From: Christiangramia bathymodioli
Lineage (GTDB): Bacteria; Bacteroidota; Bacteroidia; Flavobacteriales; Flavobacteriaceae
Assembly: GCA_009735695.1 (NCBI GenBank)
Contig: SRSL01000007.1
Span: 79,786-143,785 of the forward strand
Length of the DNA stretch: 64,000 nt
Direction: 5' to 3'
Made by a program: the position numbers and the translations under genes. The notes beneath the pieces were generated by a model, which was not told the origin of the DNA, did no database searches, and was given only the letters and a program-made list of their open reading frames with translations. Shown piece by piece: positions 26,616 through 35,076 of this stretch; the first letter of the stretch is position 1, and every line of letters begins with the position of its first letter.

Positions 26616-28649
26616 TTACTCTAAGATCAAAGCTCCCTTTTCACCCGTGTAGTGGAAAGGGATTTTTTTATTCCTGGCGCTTTGCCTCCATTTCTTAATG
26701 AGGTAAAATGAATTGCTGCCATCTGCAACGATCTTTTGTGGCTTCAGTGAACTGATTATTCTTTCTAAATTGACCCTGGGATTGTCTTTCAAAAGTAAAA
26801 TATCGGGTTTGATTGTAAGCTTTTCATAAGCTGCGAGGGTATCGATGACCAGAACTAAGTTGCCGTTGATTTGGAAAACCGGTTGAATAGGTTCCCATTC
26901 TGTTTTTTGAATCTTTTCCGCCCTTTGATAATCTGAAAGGAAATTAAAGAAGCCAGTGCTGTCGCTCATGATTTTCAGTTTATCATAAGATTTAAAACTG
27001 ATCAGGCTTTGTTTGTTACGATGAAATATAATTGCCTCATCGCCTCGATGCTTTTTTTCAATTATAACTGATATCTGTAAGATAAGAATGCCTGAAAATA
27101 CCAGGACGAGCTTCCTGAAATCAGGTTTCAGAAGTAATAAAGTTGAAAAAATCAGAATTACATAAACGATAAGGCACTGAACTGTAGAGATTTCAATATC
27201 TGTGATTACAAAACTTCTTTTATCAGCAATCCAAATTACGAATCGGTTCATTTGCAACAGGATGAATTCCAGCGATCGGTTAAGTAGATCAGGGATCCAA
27301 CCCCACCAGGCCAGAATGATAGTAAGGAAACCCAGTCCCATAATGAAGCCAAGGAGCGGAAGAATGATGATATTGGAAACCAGGAATAGACCAGGAAACT
27401 GGTGAAAATAATAAAGGCTTAATGGAAGTATAGCCAGTTGGGCGGCAACGCTCGCGGTGATAAGTTTCCAGAAATAGTCAGGGATTTTCTTTTTAATTTC
27501 TACTATCCCGTACAGAATGGGCTGAAGGATGATGATGCCCAATACAGCTAGATAGCTCAATTGAAAGCCTAACTGAAAGATCAGGAACGGATCGTACAGA
27601 AGCAGGAAGAAAAGGGAGAGAAATAAACTATTCAGAACGCTGGTTTTTCTTTTCAGCTGAAGTCCTATCGCGAGGAAAGAAAACATACAAACGGCTCTTA
27701 CCACAGATGGACTCAGGCCGCTAAGAATAGCGAAGCCCCACAGAAAAGAAAGTATCAACACGATCTTTACAATTTTACCGTATTTAGATCTTTCAAGAGG
27801 TTTAAAAATGAAATTGAGGAATAAAAGAAGAATACCTATATGCAGGCCTGAAATTGCCAGGATATGAATGGCTCCGGCCGCCGCATAGCTTTTGTAAAGA
27901 GAATCCTGAATATCTCTTCGCTGCCCGAGGATCAGGGCCTGTAGAACTGCCGTGGCTTCCTGGTTCAAACCTTCCTCCTTGAGGTTTTTAATGAGCTTTT
28001 CCCTGAAATTCCAGGCAAGTGACCTTAGATCCTTCGAATTGCCGGATATAACGGTAAAGTCTGAAATTCCTAAATTCAGTTGCCTTTCAACCTTAAGATT
28101 ACGCATATATCTGGCATAATCAAATTGATAAGGATTCAGCGGTTTTTTTATCGAATCCGGATTCCATTTGACCAGGATCCTGCTGCCTGGCCTTAATGAA
28201 CGTCTAGCAAGACTGTCCAATTGGACATTGAGAAGTATCTTTCCGTGATATTCTTCAGAATGGCTGTTTTTGAAGATTTTCGTGACCTCTCCAATATATC
28301 GCTTGGTAAATGAGGGTTTCAGCTCTTCGGTGATCCTGATTTCTGCTACTTCTCCTGCTTTTTCTGGACTGATACGTATGTAGTGTCCCGGCTGGTTCTC
28401 AGGTATGGAATACCATGCGGAGGAATAACCCAGGCTGAAGATGAGCAAAAAGCTCGTGATTCCGGGCCAGGATTGAGGAAACAGCTTTTTCTGTGCCTGG
28501 CGAAAAACGAAGAAGTAGATCACCAGGAACACTATCGGAATTGCCAAAATCCAACCGGCCTCCATCCTTAAAGGGAAGTAGAACGCACAGAGGATTCCGG
28601 CAATGAGGTACACACATAGCCGCAGAAAGATGAACTGGAACCGCTTCAA
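26616..28649 (-). CDS. ComEC/Rec2 family competence membrane protein
   Basis: A 677-residue polytopic protein. An N-terminal DUF4131-like part (about 30-190, with an OB-like segment), then the ComEC/Rec2 membrane core (about 225-500: AILALQ-type helices, HILAISGLHIGILLLFLNFIF, GLSPSVVRAVCMFSFLAIGLQL) are clear. ComEC forms the channel that passes single-stranded DNA through the inner membrane during natural transformation. The C-terminal region (about 540-677) occupies the place of the metallo-beta-lactamase domain but lacks its HxHxDH motif, as in many Bacteroidota homologues. It could be a degenerate nuclease domain. No comEA or pilus genes are nearby. Confidence 0.9.
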   Translation of the reverse strand: MKRFQFIFLRLCVYLIAGILCAFYFPLRMEAGWILAIPIVFLVIYFFVFRQAQKKLFPQSWPGITSFLLIFSLGYSSAWYSIPENQPGHYIRISPEKAGEVAEIRITEELKPSFTKRYIGEVTKIFKNSHSEEYHGKILLNVQLDSLARRSLRPGSRILVKWNPDSIKKPLNPYQFDYARYMRNLKVERQLNLGISDFTVISGNSKDLRSLAWNFREKLIKNLKEEGLNQEATAVLQALILGQRRDIQDSLYKSYAAAGAIHILAISGLHIGILLLFLNFIFKPLERSKYGKIVKIVLILSFLWGFAILSGLSPSVVRAVCMFSFLAIGLQLKRKTSVLNSLFLSLFFLLLYDPFLIFQLGFQLSYLAVLGIIILQPILYGIVEIKKKIPDYFWKLITASVAAQLAILPLSLYYFHQFPGLFLVSNIIILPLLGFIMGLGFLTIILAWWGWIPDLLNRSLEFILLQMNRFVIWIADKRSFVITDIEISTVQCLIVYVILIFSTLLLLKPDFRKLVLVFSGILILQISVIIEKKHRGDEAIIFHRNKQSLISFKSYDKLKIMSDSTGFFNFLSDYQRAEKIQKTEWEPIQPVFQINGNLVLVIDTLAAYEKLTIKPDILLLKDNPRVNLERIISSLKPQKIVADGSNSFYLIKKWRQSARNKKIPFHYTGEKGALILE

Positions 28650-28682
28650 AAAAGAAAATTAAAGACAGAAGATAGGAAAAAA

Positions 28683-29225
28683 TCAGATCACTCGCCTGGC
28701 CATCACAAAATTAGATCGCCAGTAGGATTCTGACAGGGAAGAAATGATTACTCCACGGGATGAGGAGGAATGAATGAAATAGATATCGTCATCTTTTATT
28801 TCGGTCACAAGTCCAACGTGGTTGATCACTTTTCGGTTCTTATTGGTCTCGAAGAAAAGCAGGTCACCAGGTTCGACTTCTTCCAGGTAGAGTCTTTTTC
28901 CTTCGAGCGACATGGCTCTTGATGTTCTGGGCAGTGCGATGCCCTCTTTCAGAAAAGATACATAAACCAGCCCGGAACAATCCATGCCCTTGTGATCGGT
29001 GCCACCATATTTGTATTTGGTGCCTTGAAAATCTACCGCTGTATTCACTATTTTAAAGACTCTGGAATCTTCAGTTTTCACAATCGATTCAATGGGTTCT
29101 GATTTTACAGTCTTTTCAGGTCTTTCGCTTTCAGTAGTGACCACCCGTCTTTTTGAGCCACAGGATGTAAGGAATAATCCACCAATGATAAGTATGCAAA
29201 TGCGTAAAAAGATCAGCCTTAACAT
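28683..29225 (-). CDS. NlpC/P60 (C40) peptidoglycan endopeptidase lipoprotein
   Basis: The start at 29225 gives a lipoprotein signal with lipobox LTSC (Cys22). A longer in-frame start would overlap lpxB. The 180-residue protein has a Lys/Glu-rich linker and an NlpC/P60 domain (about 55-180) with catalytic Cys83 in GMDCSGLVY, His136 in NHVGLV and His152 in IHSSSS. Such enzymes cut gamma-D-Glu-meso-Dap bonds in peptidoglycan stem peptides, here from the inner leaflet of the outer membrane or the periplasm. It follows lpxB by a base, at the end of the surE-lpxB run. Confidence 0.9.
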   Translation of the reverse strand: MLRLIFLRICILIIGGLFLTSCGSKRRVVTTESERPEKTVKSEPIESIVKTEDSRVFKIVNTAVDFQGTKYKYGGTDHKGMDCSGLVYVSFLKEGIALPRTSRAMSLEGKRLYLEEVEPGDLLFFETNKNRKVINHVGLVTEIKDDDIYFIHSSSSRGVIISSLSESYWRSNFVMARRVI

Positions 29226-29226
29226 A

Positions 29227-30342
29227 TTATGAGGTAATGGAATTATAAATAAGTTCAGCAGTATTTTTACTGGCGCCAGCTCCTCCGAGTTTTTGTTCCA
29301 GATCATGATAATCTTTAAATATCTGCTTCCTGTTCGTTTCGTCCAGGATCTTATTTAGCTCGCGCTTCAGGCTTTTTTTATTAAAATCGTTCTGAATGAG
29401 TTCTTTTACCACCTCCCGGCCCATAATAAGATTGATCAAGGAAATAAAATCCAGATTGATCACCTGTTTCGCGATCTGGTAAGAAAGATAATTTCCTTTA
29501 TAACAAACCACCTCCGGTACTTTAAAAAGAGCCGTTTCCAGGGTTGCGGTACCCGAGGTAACCAAGGCAGCATAGGAAATGCTCAGGATATCGTAGGTTC
29601 GGTTCATGATCAGCTTGATGTTGGAACCTTTCATGAAACTGGCATAGAATTCGGCATCCTGGCTTGGTGCTCCGGCGATCACGAACTGGTAATCCCTAAA
29701 ATCTGCAGTAATGCTTAACATCACGTTCAGCATTTTTTCGATCTCCTGTTTCCTGCTTCCTGGTAATAAGGCAATGACCGGCCTGGAATCCAGGCCGTGC
29801 TCTTTTTTAAAGTTTTCTACAGCTACCGGCTCCCTGTTTTCGATCGCATCCAGGAGAGGGTGCCCTACAAAATGAACCTTGAAATCATGTTTTTTGGTGT
29901 AAAAATCTTCTTCAAAAGGCAGGATCACGTACATCTCATCTACATCACGCTTGATCTTTTTGATGCGATTTTCTTTCCACGCCCAGATCTGGGGAGAGAT
30001 GTAATAATGGGTTTTATAATTTTCCTTTTTGGCCCATTCCGCGATTCGCATATTGAATCCCGGGTAATCGATAAAAATGATCGCATCGGGATCGAATGCC
30101 TGGATATCTTCCTTGCAGAATTTAATGTTTTTCAGGATCGTCCTGATGTTCAGTAAGACTTCAGCAAACCCCATAAAAGCCAGTTCCCGGTAATGCTTAA
30201 CCAGAGTTCCACCCTGTTGTTTCATAAGGTCTCCACCCCAGAACCTGAATTCGGCATCCTTGTCGATATTTTTCAGGGCTTTCATCAGGTTGGAAGCATG
30301 AAGGTCGCCAGAAGCTTCGCCTGCTATGAGGTAATATTTCAT
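29227..30342 (-). CDS. lpxB: lipid-A-disaccharide synthase
   Basis: A 371-residue GT19 glycosyltransferase beginning MKYYLIAGEASGDLHASNLMKAL, the LpxB hallmark. Further family motifs are YYISPQIWAWKENRIKKIKRDVDEMYVILPFE, VGHPLLDAI, ALLPGSRKQEIEKML and ALVTSGTATLETAL. It joins UDP-2,3-diacylglucosamine and lipid X to form the tetra-acyl disaccharide in lipid A synthesis, at the cytoplasmic face of the inner membrane. It is the third gene of a surE - small membrane gene - lpxB - NlpC/P60 operon with gaps of one base. Confidence 0.97.
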   Translation of the reverse strand: MKYYLIAGEASGDLHASNLMKALKNIDKDAEFRFWGGDLMKQQGGTLVKHYRELAFMGFAEVLLNIRTILKNIKFCKEDIQAFDPDAIIFIDYPGFNMRIAEWAKKENYKTHYYISPQIWAWKENRIKKIKRDVDEMYVILPFEEDFYTKKHDFKVHFVGHPLLDAIENREPVAVENFKKEHGLDSRPVIALLPGSRKQEIEKMLNVMLSITADFRDYQFVIAGAPSQDAEFYASFMKGSNIKLIMNRTYDILSISYAALVTSGTATLETALFKVPEVVCYKGNYLSYQIAKQVINLDFISLINLIMGREVVKELIQNDFNKKSLKRELNKILDETNRKQIFKDYHDLEQKLGGAGASKNTAELIYNSITS

Positions 30343-30343
30343 G

Positions 30344-30625
30344 TCAAACGAATTTATAGATTGCCACGGCTACAGCAACGCAAATGGTAGCCAGTAAAAC
30401 CCCGCGGGCATGGTAATTCTGTTTTTTCTTCAGAAAAACAAAAAAGGGAAGAAAGTTAAAGGCCGCGCCAAGGGCGATGATCTTGCCCAGGTAATCATTC
30501 TCCACAGCATCGTTCAGGGTCGCGTCGATATCGGCTTTTGAAAGCAGGGTGATATAGAGGATCACCCCAATGATATTTGCGGCGATTCCCGTTATAAACC
30601 CGATAAATAAATTTTGTTTAATCAT
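30344..30625 (-). CDS. small three-span membrane protein between surE and lpxB
   Basis: A 93-residue protein with three hydrophobic segments (about 6-27, 47-66 and 75-92) and a basic loop KKKQNYHARG. Its start overlaps the surE stop by eight bases and its stop is one base from lpxB, so it is translated with them. I do not recognise a named family. The position suggests a membrane function tied to lipid A synthesis, but this is guilt by association only. Confidence 0.8.
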   Translation of the reverse strand: MIKQNLFIGFITGIAANIIGVILYITLLSKADIDATLNDAVENDYLGKIIALGAAFNFLPFFVFLKKKQNYHARGVLLATICVAVAVAIYKFV

Positions 30626-31400
30626 TCAGATTCCAGCTGCTTAGATCTTTTATGAAATGATGTGCCGTAAGGTCGAATTGTACCGGTACTACCGAAACAT
30701 AACCCTCGGAAAGCGCTTTTTCGTCGGTATCCTCGCCTTCATCCATATTTACGAACTTCCCGGTAAGCCAGTAATATTCGCGTCCCTGGGGATTGGTTCT
30801 TTTGTCGAATTCCTCTTCCCAGTGTGCATTGGCCTGCCTGCAAACCTTGATTCCCTTGATTTCGTTCTCTCCCAGTTTTGGGAAATTTACGTTTAGAACA
30901 ACCCCTTTTGGCAATCCGTTTTTAAGTACATTTCGGGTAATGGTTTTAACGTATTTCCGGGTTGGTTCAAAATCGGCATTCAAAGAATAATCCAGCAGGG
31001 AAAATCCAATTGCGGGAATGCCTTCGATCCCGGCCTCTACGGCTGCGCTCATGGTTCCGGAATAGATCACATTTATGGAGGAATTAGACCCGTGATTGAT
31101 TCCGCTCACGCATAGATCGGGTTTGCGGTGAAGTATCTCCTGGGTTGCGATCTTAACGCAGTCGGCCGGGGTACCCGAACAACTGTATTCCTTGTGTTTA
31201 TAAGTTTCCTTGATGGTCACCTGCTCGCAGAACAAGGTGTCACTTATGGTGATCGCGTGTCCCATCCCGCTCTGCGGACTGTCTGGGGCAACCACCACCA
31301 CATCTCCAAGCTCTTTCATTACTTCTACCAGGGTTCTTATTCCGGGGGCAGTGATCCCGTCATCATTGGTAACCAGAATAAGCGGTTTTTTCTTTTCCAT
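30618..31400 (-). CDS. surE: 5'/3'-nucleotidase SurE
   Basis: A 260-residue SurE phosphatase. The N-terminal metal site LVTNDDGITAPGI (Asp pair), then VVAPDSPQSGMGHAITI, SGTPADCVKI and GINHGSNSSINVIYSGTMSAAVEA are all present. SurE removes phosphate from nucleoside monophosphates and helps stationary-phase survival. It opens the minus-strand operon with the small membrane gene and lpxB, and is divergent from the S41 protease gene. Confidence 0.96.
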   Translation of the reverse strand: MEKKKPLILVTNDDGITAPGIRTLVEVMKELGDVVVVAPDSPQSGMGHAITISDTLFCEQVTIKETYKHKEYSCSGTPADCVKIATQEILHRKPDLCVSGINHGSNSSINVIYSGTMSAAVEAGIEGIPAIGFSLLDYSLNADFEPTRKYVKTITRNVLKNGLPKGVVLNVNFPKLGENEIKGIKVCRQANAHWEEEFDKRTNPQGREYYWLTGKFVNMDEGEDTDEKALSEGYVSVVPVQFDLTAHHFIKDLSSWNLND

Positions 31401-31527
31401 TAAGAAATTTTTGGTTCAGCTAAAATAAGAATTTAAATAAGGAAACCTTATATTAGTAGTTTAACAAATTGATGATGTTTTGAACTTTGTTGGCACAGTT
31501 TTTACTATACTTATGCTAACCACGAAG

Positions 31528-33687
31528 ATGAAATTAAAACGAATTATGAAAAGGAATTTTAAATTTTTGGCAGTTATACTCTTAATGGCTGCCGCTGCCT
31601 GTAGCTTTACGACTAAAAAGTTTGACGACCCTAACAAGGATAAGTTGTTGATAGACCTTATTACCTATGTTCTAAACCAGGGTCACTATGATGCAAAGGA
31701 TATCAATGACGAATTTTCAGCCAATGTTTATGAAGATTACCTGGAAGGCCTGGATCCGTCCAAGCGTTTCCTGTATGCTGAAGATATCAAGGAATTCGAC
31801 GCCTACAGAACCAAGATCGATGACGAGATCAAAACCAAGAATATTGAGTTTTTTAATCTAACTCATGATAGATTGCTGAAAAGAATGGAAGAGGCAAGAA
31901 TTCTTTATAAAGACATTCTTTCCAAACCATTTGACTTTACAGAAAATGATGTGATCAATACCAATTTTGATGAACTGGAATATGTAAATTCAAAAGAGGA
32001 AATGAGAAAAAGGTGGAAAGAGCAGCTTAAGTTCAACACCCTGATCACGTATTATGATAGAAAGCAGGATGAAGAGCGTAAAAAGGAAGAAGATCCTTCG
32101 TACGAAATGAAGTCTGATACTCAGCTGGAAGCTGAAGCCAGAGAGACCACCATGTCTAACCTGGACAGGTATTATGACTTCACCGATGACCTGGAAAGAG
32201 ACGATTACTTCTCTATCTATGTTAATGCGATAGTTGAAGAATTCGATCCGCATACCTTCTATTTTGCACCTCAGGACAAAGATCGTTTCGATATCCAGAT
32301 GTCTGGTAAACTAGAAGGAATCGGGGCAAGACTGATGAAGGAAAATGATGATATCACCATTACCGAAGTGATATCTGGAGGTCCTGCGTGGAGAAGCGAT
32401 CAGCTTGGAGAAGGGGATGTGATTCTCAAAGTAAAGCAGGCCGATGAAGAAGAAGCCGTGAGCATTGTTGGGATGAGACTTGATGATGCGGTAGATCTGA
32501 TCAAGGGCCCTAAAAATACCGAAGTGACCCTTACTGTTCGTAAGAAAGTAATGGGGAATATTGAAGAGATCACCCTAACCAGAGATGTGATCGAGATCGA
32601 AGAAACCTACGCAAAAGCTTCTGTTGTTAAAAAAGACGGAAGAAAATATGGAGTGATCAACCTTCCAAAATTCTATTTCGATATGACCGATTATGAAGAG
32701 CGTAATGCAGCTTCAGATATCAAAAAGGATATCATCAGGTTGAAAGAAGAAGGAATGGAAGGATTGGTTCTTGACCTTAGAAATAATGGTGGAGGTTCAC
32801 TTAAAACGGTGGTTGATATCGCCGGAATGTTCATTGAAGAAGGTCCTATCGTGCAGGTTAAATCTAACGGCCAGCGCAAGGAAGTGTTGAAAGACCAGGA
32901 TCCGCAGGTTCTTTGGGATGGTCCACTGGTAATATTAGTGAACGAATTGTCAGCCTCGGCTTCAGAGATCCTAGCTGCTGCAATGCAGGATTATAAAAGA
33001 GCCATTATCATTGGTAGTAAACAAACCTACGGAAAAGGTACTGTTCAAAATGTGATAGACCTGAACCGTTGGGTTAAAGGAAATGAGATGGGCGACATGG
33101 GAGCGCTGAAGATCACTACTCAGAAGTTCTATCGTGTTGATGGAGGTTCAACCCAGCTTGAAGGGGTGAAAAGTGATGTGGTGGTGCCAGATAGATATAG
33201 CTTTGTAGATATAGGTGAAAAAGACCAGGAAAACCCACTTCCATGGGATAAGATCGATGCTGCTAATTATGATATCTGGGAAGGTTATGTAGGCTTTGAG
33301 GAGGCTATTGAAGCCAGTAAAAAGCGTATGAGCCAGAACGAGCAGTTAAAACTTATTGAAGAAAACGCGAAATGGGTTAAGTCCCAAAGTGATAATTCCA
33401 GCTACCCGTTGAACTATGCTGAATATGCGAAGGAGGCTCAAATGGAAAAGGAAAGACTAAAAGAGTTTGATGCTATCAAAGATTACCAAACCGATCTTAC
33501 CTATAGCTCACTGCCTTATGAAGAGGAAATGTTTACCAACGATACTATTCTGAAGGAGAAGAGAGAAAGATGGCACAAAAGCCTGAGTAAGGATGTTTAT
33601 ATGGAGGAAGCGATCAATGTGCTTTCAGATATGAAAATGAATAACATTAAACTGGCTGGAGTAGACAAGAAAAAGGTAAAGAACTAA
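31528..33687 (+). CDS. carboxy-terminal processing (tail-specific) protease, S41 family
   Basis: I place the start at 31528 (MKLKRIMKRNFKFLAVILLMAAAACSF); 31546 is also possible, and the open frame extends to 31480. The signal ends with a Cys (AAAACSF) that fits a lipoprotein. The product of about 719 residues has an N-terminal helical part, a PDZ domain (about 240-330), the S41 domain with catalytic Ser/Lys in NELSASASEILAAAMQDYKRAIIIGSKQTYGKGTVQN, and a DUF3340-like C-terminal helical region. It is of the Prc/Tsp type, cutting periplasmic proteins from unstructured C-termini, and may influence cell-wall hydrolases. A terminator follows at 33706-33738. Confidence 0.93.
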   Translation: MKLKRIMKRNFKFLAVILLMAAAACSFTTKKFDDPNKDKLLIDLITYVLNQGHYDAKDINDEFSANVYEDYLEGLDPSKRFLYAEDIKEFDAYRTKIDDEIKTKNIEFFNLTHDRLLKRMEEARILYKDILSKPFDFTENDVINTNFDELEYVNSKEEMRKRWKEQLKFNTLITYYDRKQDEERKKEEDPSYEMKSDTQLEAEARETTMSNLDRYYDFTDDLERDDYFSIYVNAIVEEFDPHTFYFAPQDKDRFDIQMSGKLEGIGARLMKENDDITITEVISGGPAWRSDQLGEGDVILKVKQADEEEAVSIVGMRLDDAVDLIKGPKNTEVTLTVRKKVMGNIEEITLTRDVIEIEETYAKASVVKKDGRKYGVINLPKFYFDMTDYEERNAASDIKKDIIRLKEEGMEGLVLDLRNNGGGSLKTVVDIAGMFIEEGPIVQVKSNGQRKEVLKDQDPQVLWDGPLVILVNELSASASEILAAAMQDYKRAIIIGSKQTYGKGTVQNVIDLNRWVKGNEMGDMGALKITTQKFYRVDGGSTQLEGVKSDVVVPDRYSFVDIGEKDQENPLPWDKIDAANYDIWEGYVGFEEAIEASKKRMSQNEQLKLIEENAKWVKSQSDNSSYPLNYAEYAKEAQMEKERLKEFDAIKDYQTDLTYSSLPYEEEMFTNDTILKEKRERWHKSLSKDVYMEEAINVLSDMKMNNIKLAGVDKKKVKN

Positions 33688-33705
33688 ATCCAGGTAAAAA
33701 CCTGA

Positions 33706-33738
33706 AACCCGGGGATCATTGAATTTCCGGGTTTTTTT
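33706..33738 (+). terminator. intrinsic terminator of the S41 protease gene
   Basis: AACCCGG and CCGGGTT form a 7-bp stem with a 14-base loop followed by a T-run of seven, 18 bases after the stop codon. Confidence 0.8.
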
Positions 33739-33750
33739 ATGCTTTAAAAT

Positions 33751-33828
33751 ATGAAGAGAAAATATATTTACCCGGTTCTGATATTGTTAGTGGCCGCCGT
33801 TTTACTGTTGGTGGATAAATGCGCCTGA
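33751..33828 (+). CDS. possible 25-residue membrane peptide
   Basis: ATG at 33751 to TGA at 33826-33828 encodes a 25-residue peptide beginning MKRKYIYPVLILLVAAVLLL and ending with a Cys. It is basic at the N-terminus, then a single hydrophobic span. It lies after the protease terminator and its stop abuts the rodA stop. It could be a genuine small membrane protein or chance. No Shine-Dalgarno or promoter is clear. Conservation across genomes would decide. Confidence 0.25.
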   Translation: MKRKYIYPVLILLVAAVLLLVDKCA

Positions 33829-35076
33829 TCAGTAAGAAAGCCTGTCAGAATCCAGTTTAATAAAGATAAAAAGCAGGATGGTGAAGCCCCAAAGTCCGGA
33901 ACCACCATAGCTAAAGAAAGGCAGTGGAATACCAACAGTTGGGAAGATTCCTATAACCATTCCTATATTTACAAGGAAATGGATAAATAGGATCCCTATA
34001 ACCGAATATCCATACACCCTGTGAAACTGGCTGCGTTGCCTTTCTGCGAGGTAGAGGAGTCTTACCATAAGGAGTACAAAAAGGATCACAACCATCGCGC
34101 TTCCCAAAAACCCCCATTCTTCTCCTACTGTACTGAAAATATAATCGGTATGCTGTTCTGGAACAAAATGACCTTTGGTTTGTGTACCTTCAGTCCATCC
34201 TTTACCAAGCCAGCCACCGCTTCCAATAGCGATCTCGCTTTGGTTCGTGTTGTAGCCTATTCCGCGTGAATCAACTTCCTTCCCAAGTACAATATTGAAG
34301 CGATCGCGGTGTCTTTGCTCAAATACATTTTCGAAGATATAATTTACCGAAAAGCTTAGTACGATAGATACGATTGTAAAAATAGTGATCAGGATCCTTC
34401 CCGGACGCTTTTTTCGTTTTCTGAAAAAGATCAGCAGGGCGATCGCTAGAACTCCCCCGCTAACCCAGATAGGCCCTACCAGTAAGGTCATAATAAAAAC
34501 TGCCACAGCAGAAAGTCCCGTGATCAGATAAAAGCCAGAGAGACCTTCCCTGTATAATGGGAAAAAGAAGGCTGCATACACAAGCGCACTTCCCGGATCA
34601 GGTTGCGGAACGATCAAAATAGCCGGAATAGCAATGATTATAAATGCCTTGACCTGGTGACTCAATTTCCTGATATTGGTTTGAATATCACTCAGATATT
34701 TTGCCAGGGCCAGGGCGGTAGCGAATTTGGCGAATTCTGAAGGTTGTAAACTAAAACTTCCGAAAGCATACCAGGAAGTTGCTCCCGAGATTGTTTTTCC
34801 GAACACATAAAGCCCGGCCAGCGATAGAAGCGAAACAATATATATGACACTGGAAAAGCGCTGATAGAACTTCGCTTCAATTGAAAGTATCACTATTATA
34901 AGCAGGATGCTTAATCCAATGAAAAGAGCTTGCTTTCCGTAGGGTTGATCCAGGTCAAAATAAGATCCTGTATTGGTTCCGAGACTGGCTGAGTATATAT
35001 TGGCCCAGCCAAAAAGGATCAGGACCAAATAAATGCAAATACTTATCCAGTCGAAGCCGGCACTGTTTCTGCTCAT
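33829..35076 (-). CDS. rodA: peptidoglycan glycosyltransferase RodA (SEDS family)
   Basis: A 415-residue SEDS protein with about 10 membrane segments. Family features are GATSWYAFGSFSLQPSEFAKFATALALAKYL, VPQPDPGSALVYAAFFFPL, and near the end EQHTDYIFSTVGEEWGFLGS and IGMVIGIFPTVGIPLPFFSYGGSGLW. The conserved catalytic Asp lies in the loop with EQHTD. It polymerises lipid II into glycan strands for side-wall growth together with its cognate PBP2. It is the last gene of the mreB-mreC-mreD-mrdA-rodA operon and abuts mrdA with no gap. Confidence 0.96.
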   Translation of the reverse strand: MSRNSAGFDWISICIYLVLILFGWANIYSASLGTNTGSYFDLDQPYGKQALFIGLSILLIIVILSIEAKFYQRFSSVIYIVSLLSLAGLYVFGKTISGATSWYAFGSFSLQPSEFAKFATALALAKYLSDIQTNIRKLSHQVKAFIIIAIPAILIVPQPDPGSALVYAAFFFPLYREGLSGFYLITGLSAVAVFIMTLLVGPIWVSGGVLAIALLIFFRKRKKRPGRILITIFTIVSIVLSFSVNYIFENVFEQRHRDRFNIVLGKEVDSRGIGYNTNQSEIAIGSGGWLGKGWTEGTQTKGHFVPEQHTDYIFSTVGEEWGFLGSAMVVILFVLLMVRLLYLAERQRSQFHRVYGYSVIGILFIHFLVNIGMVIGIFPTVGIPLPFFSYGGSGLWGFTILLFIFIKLDSDRLSY

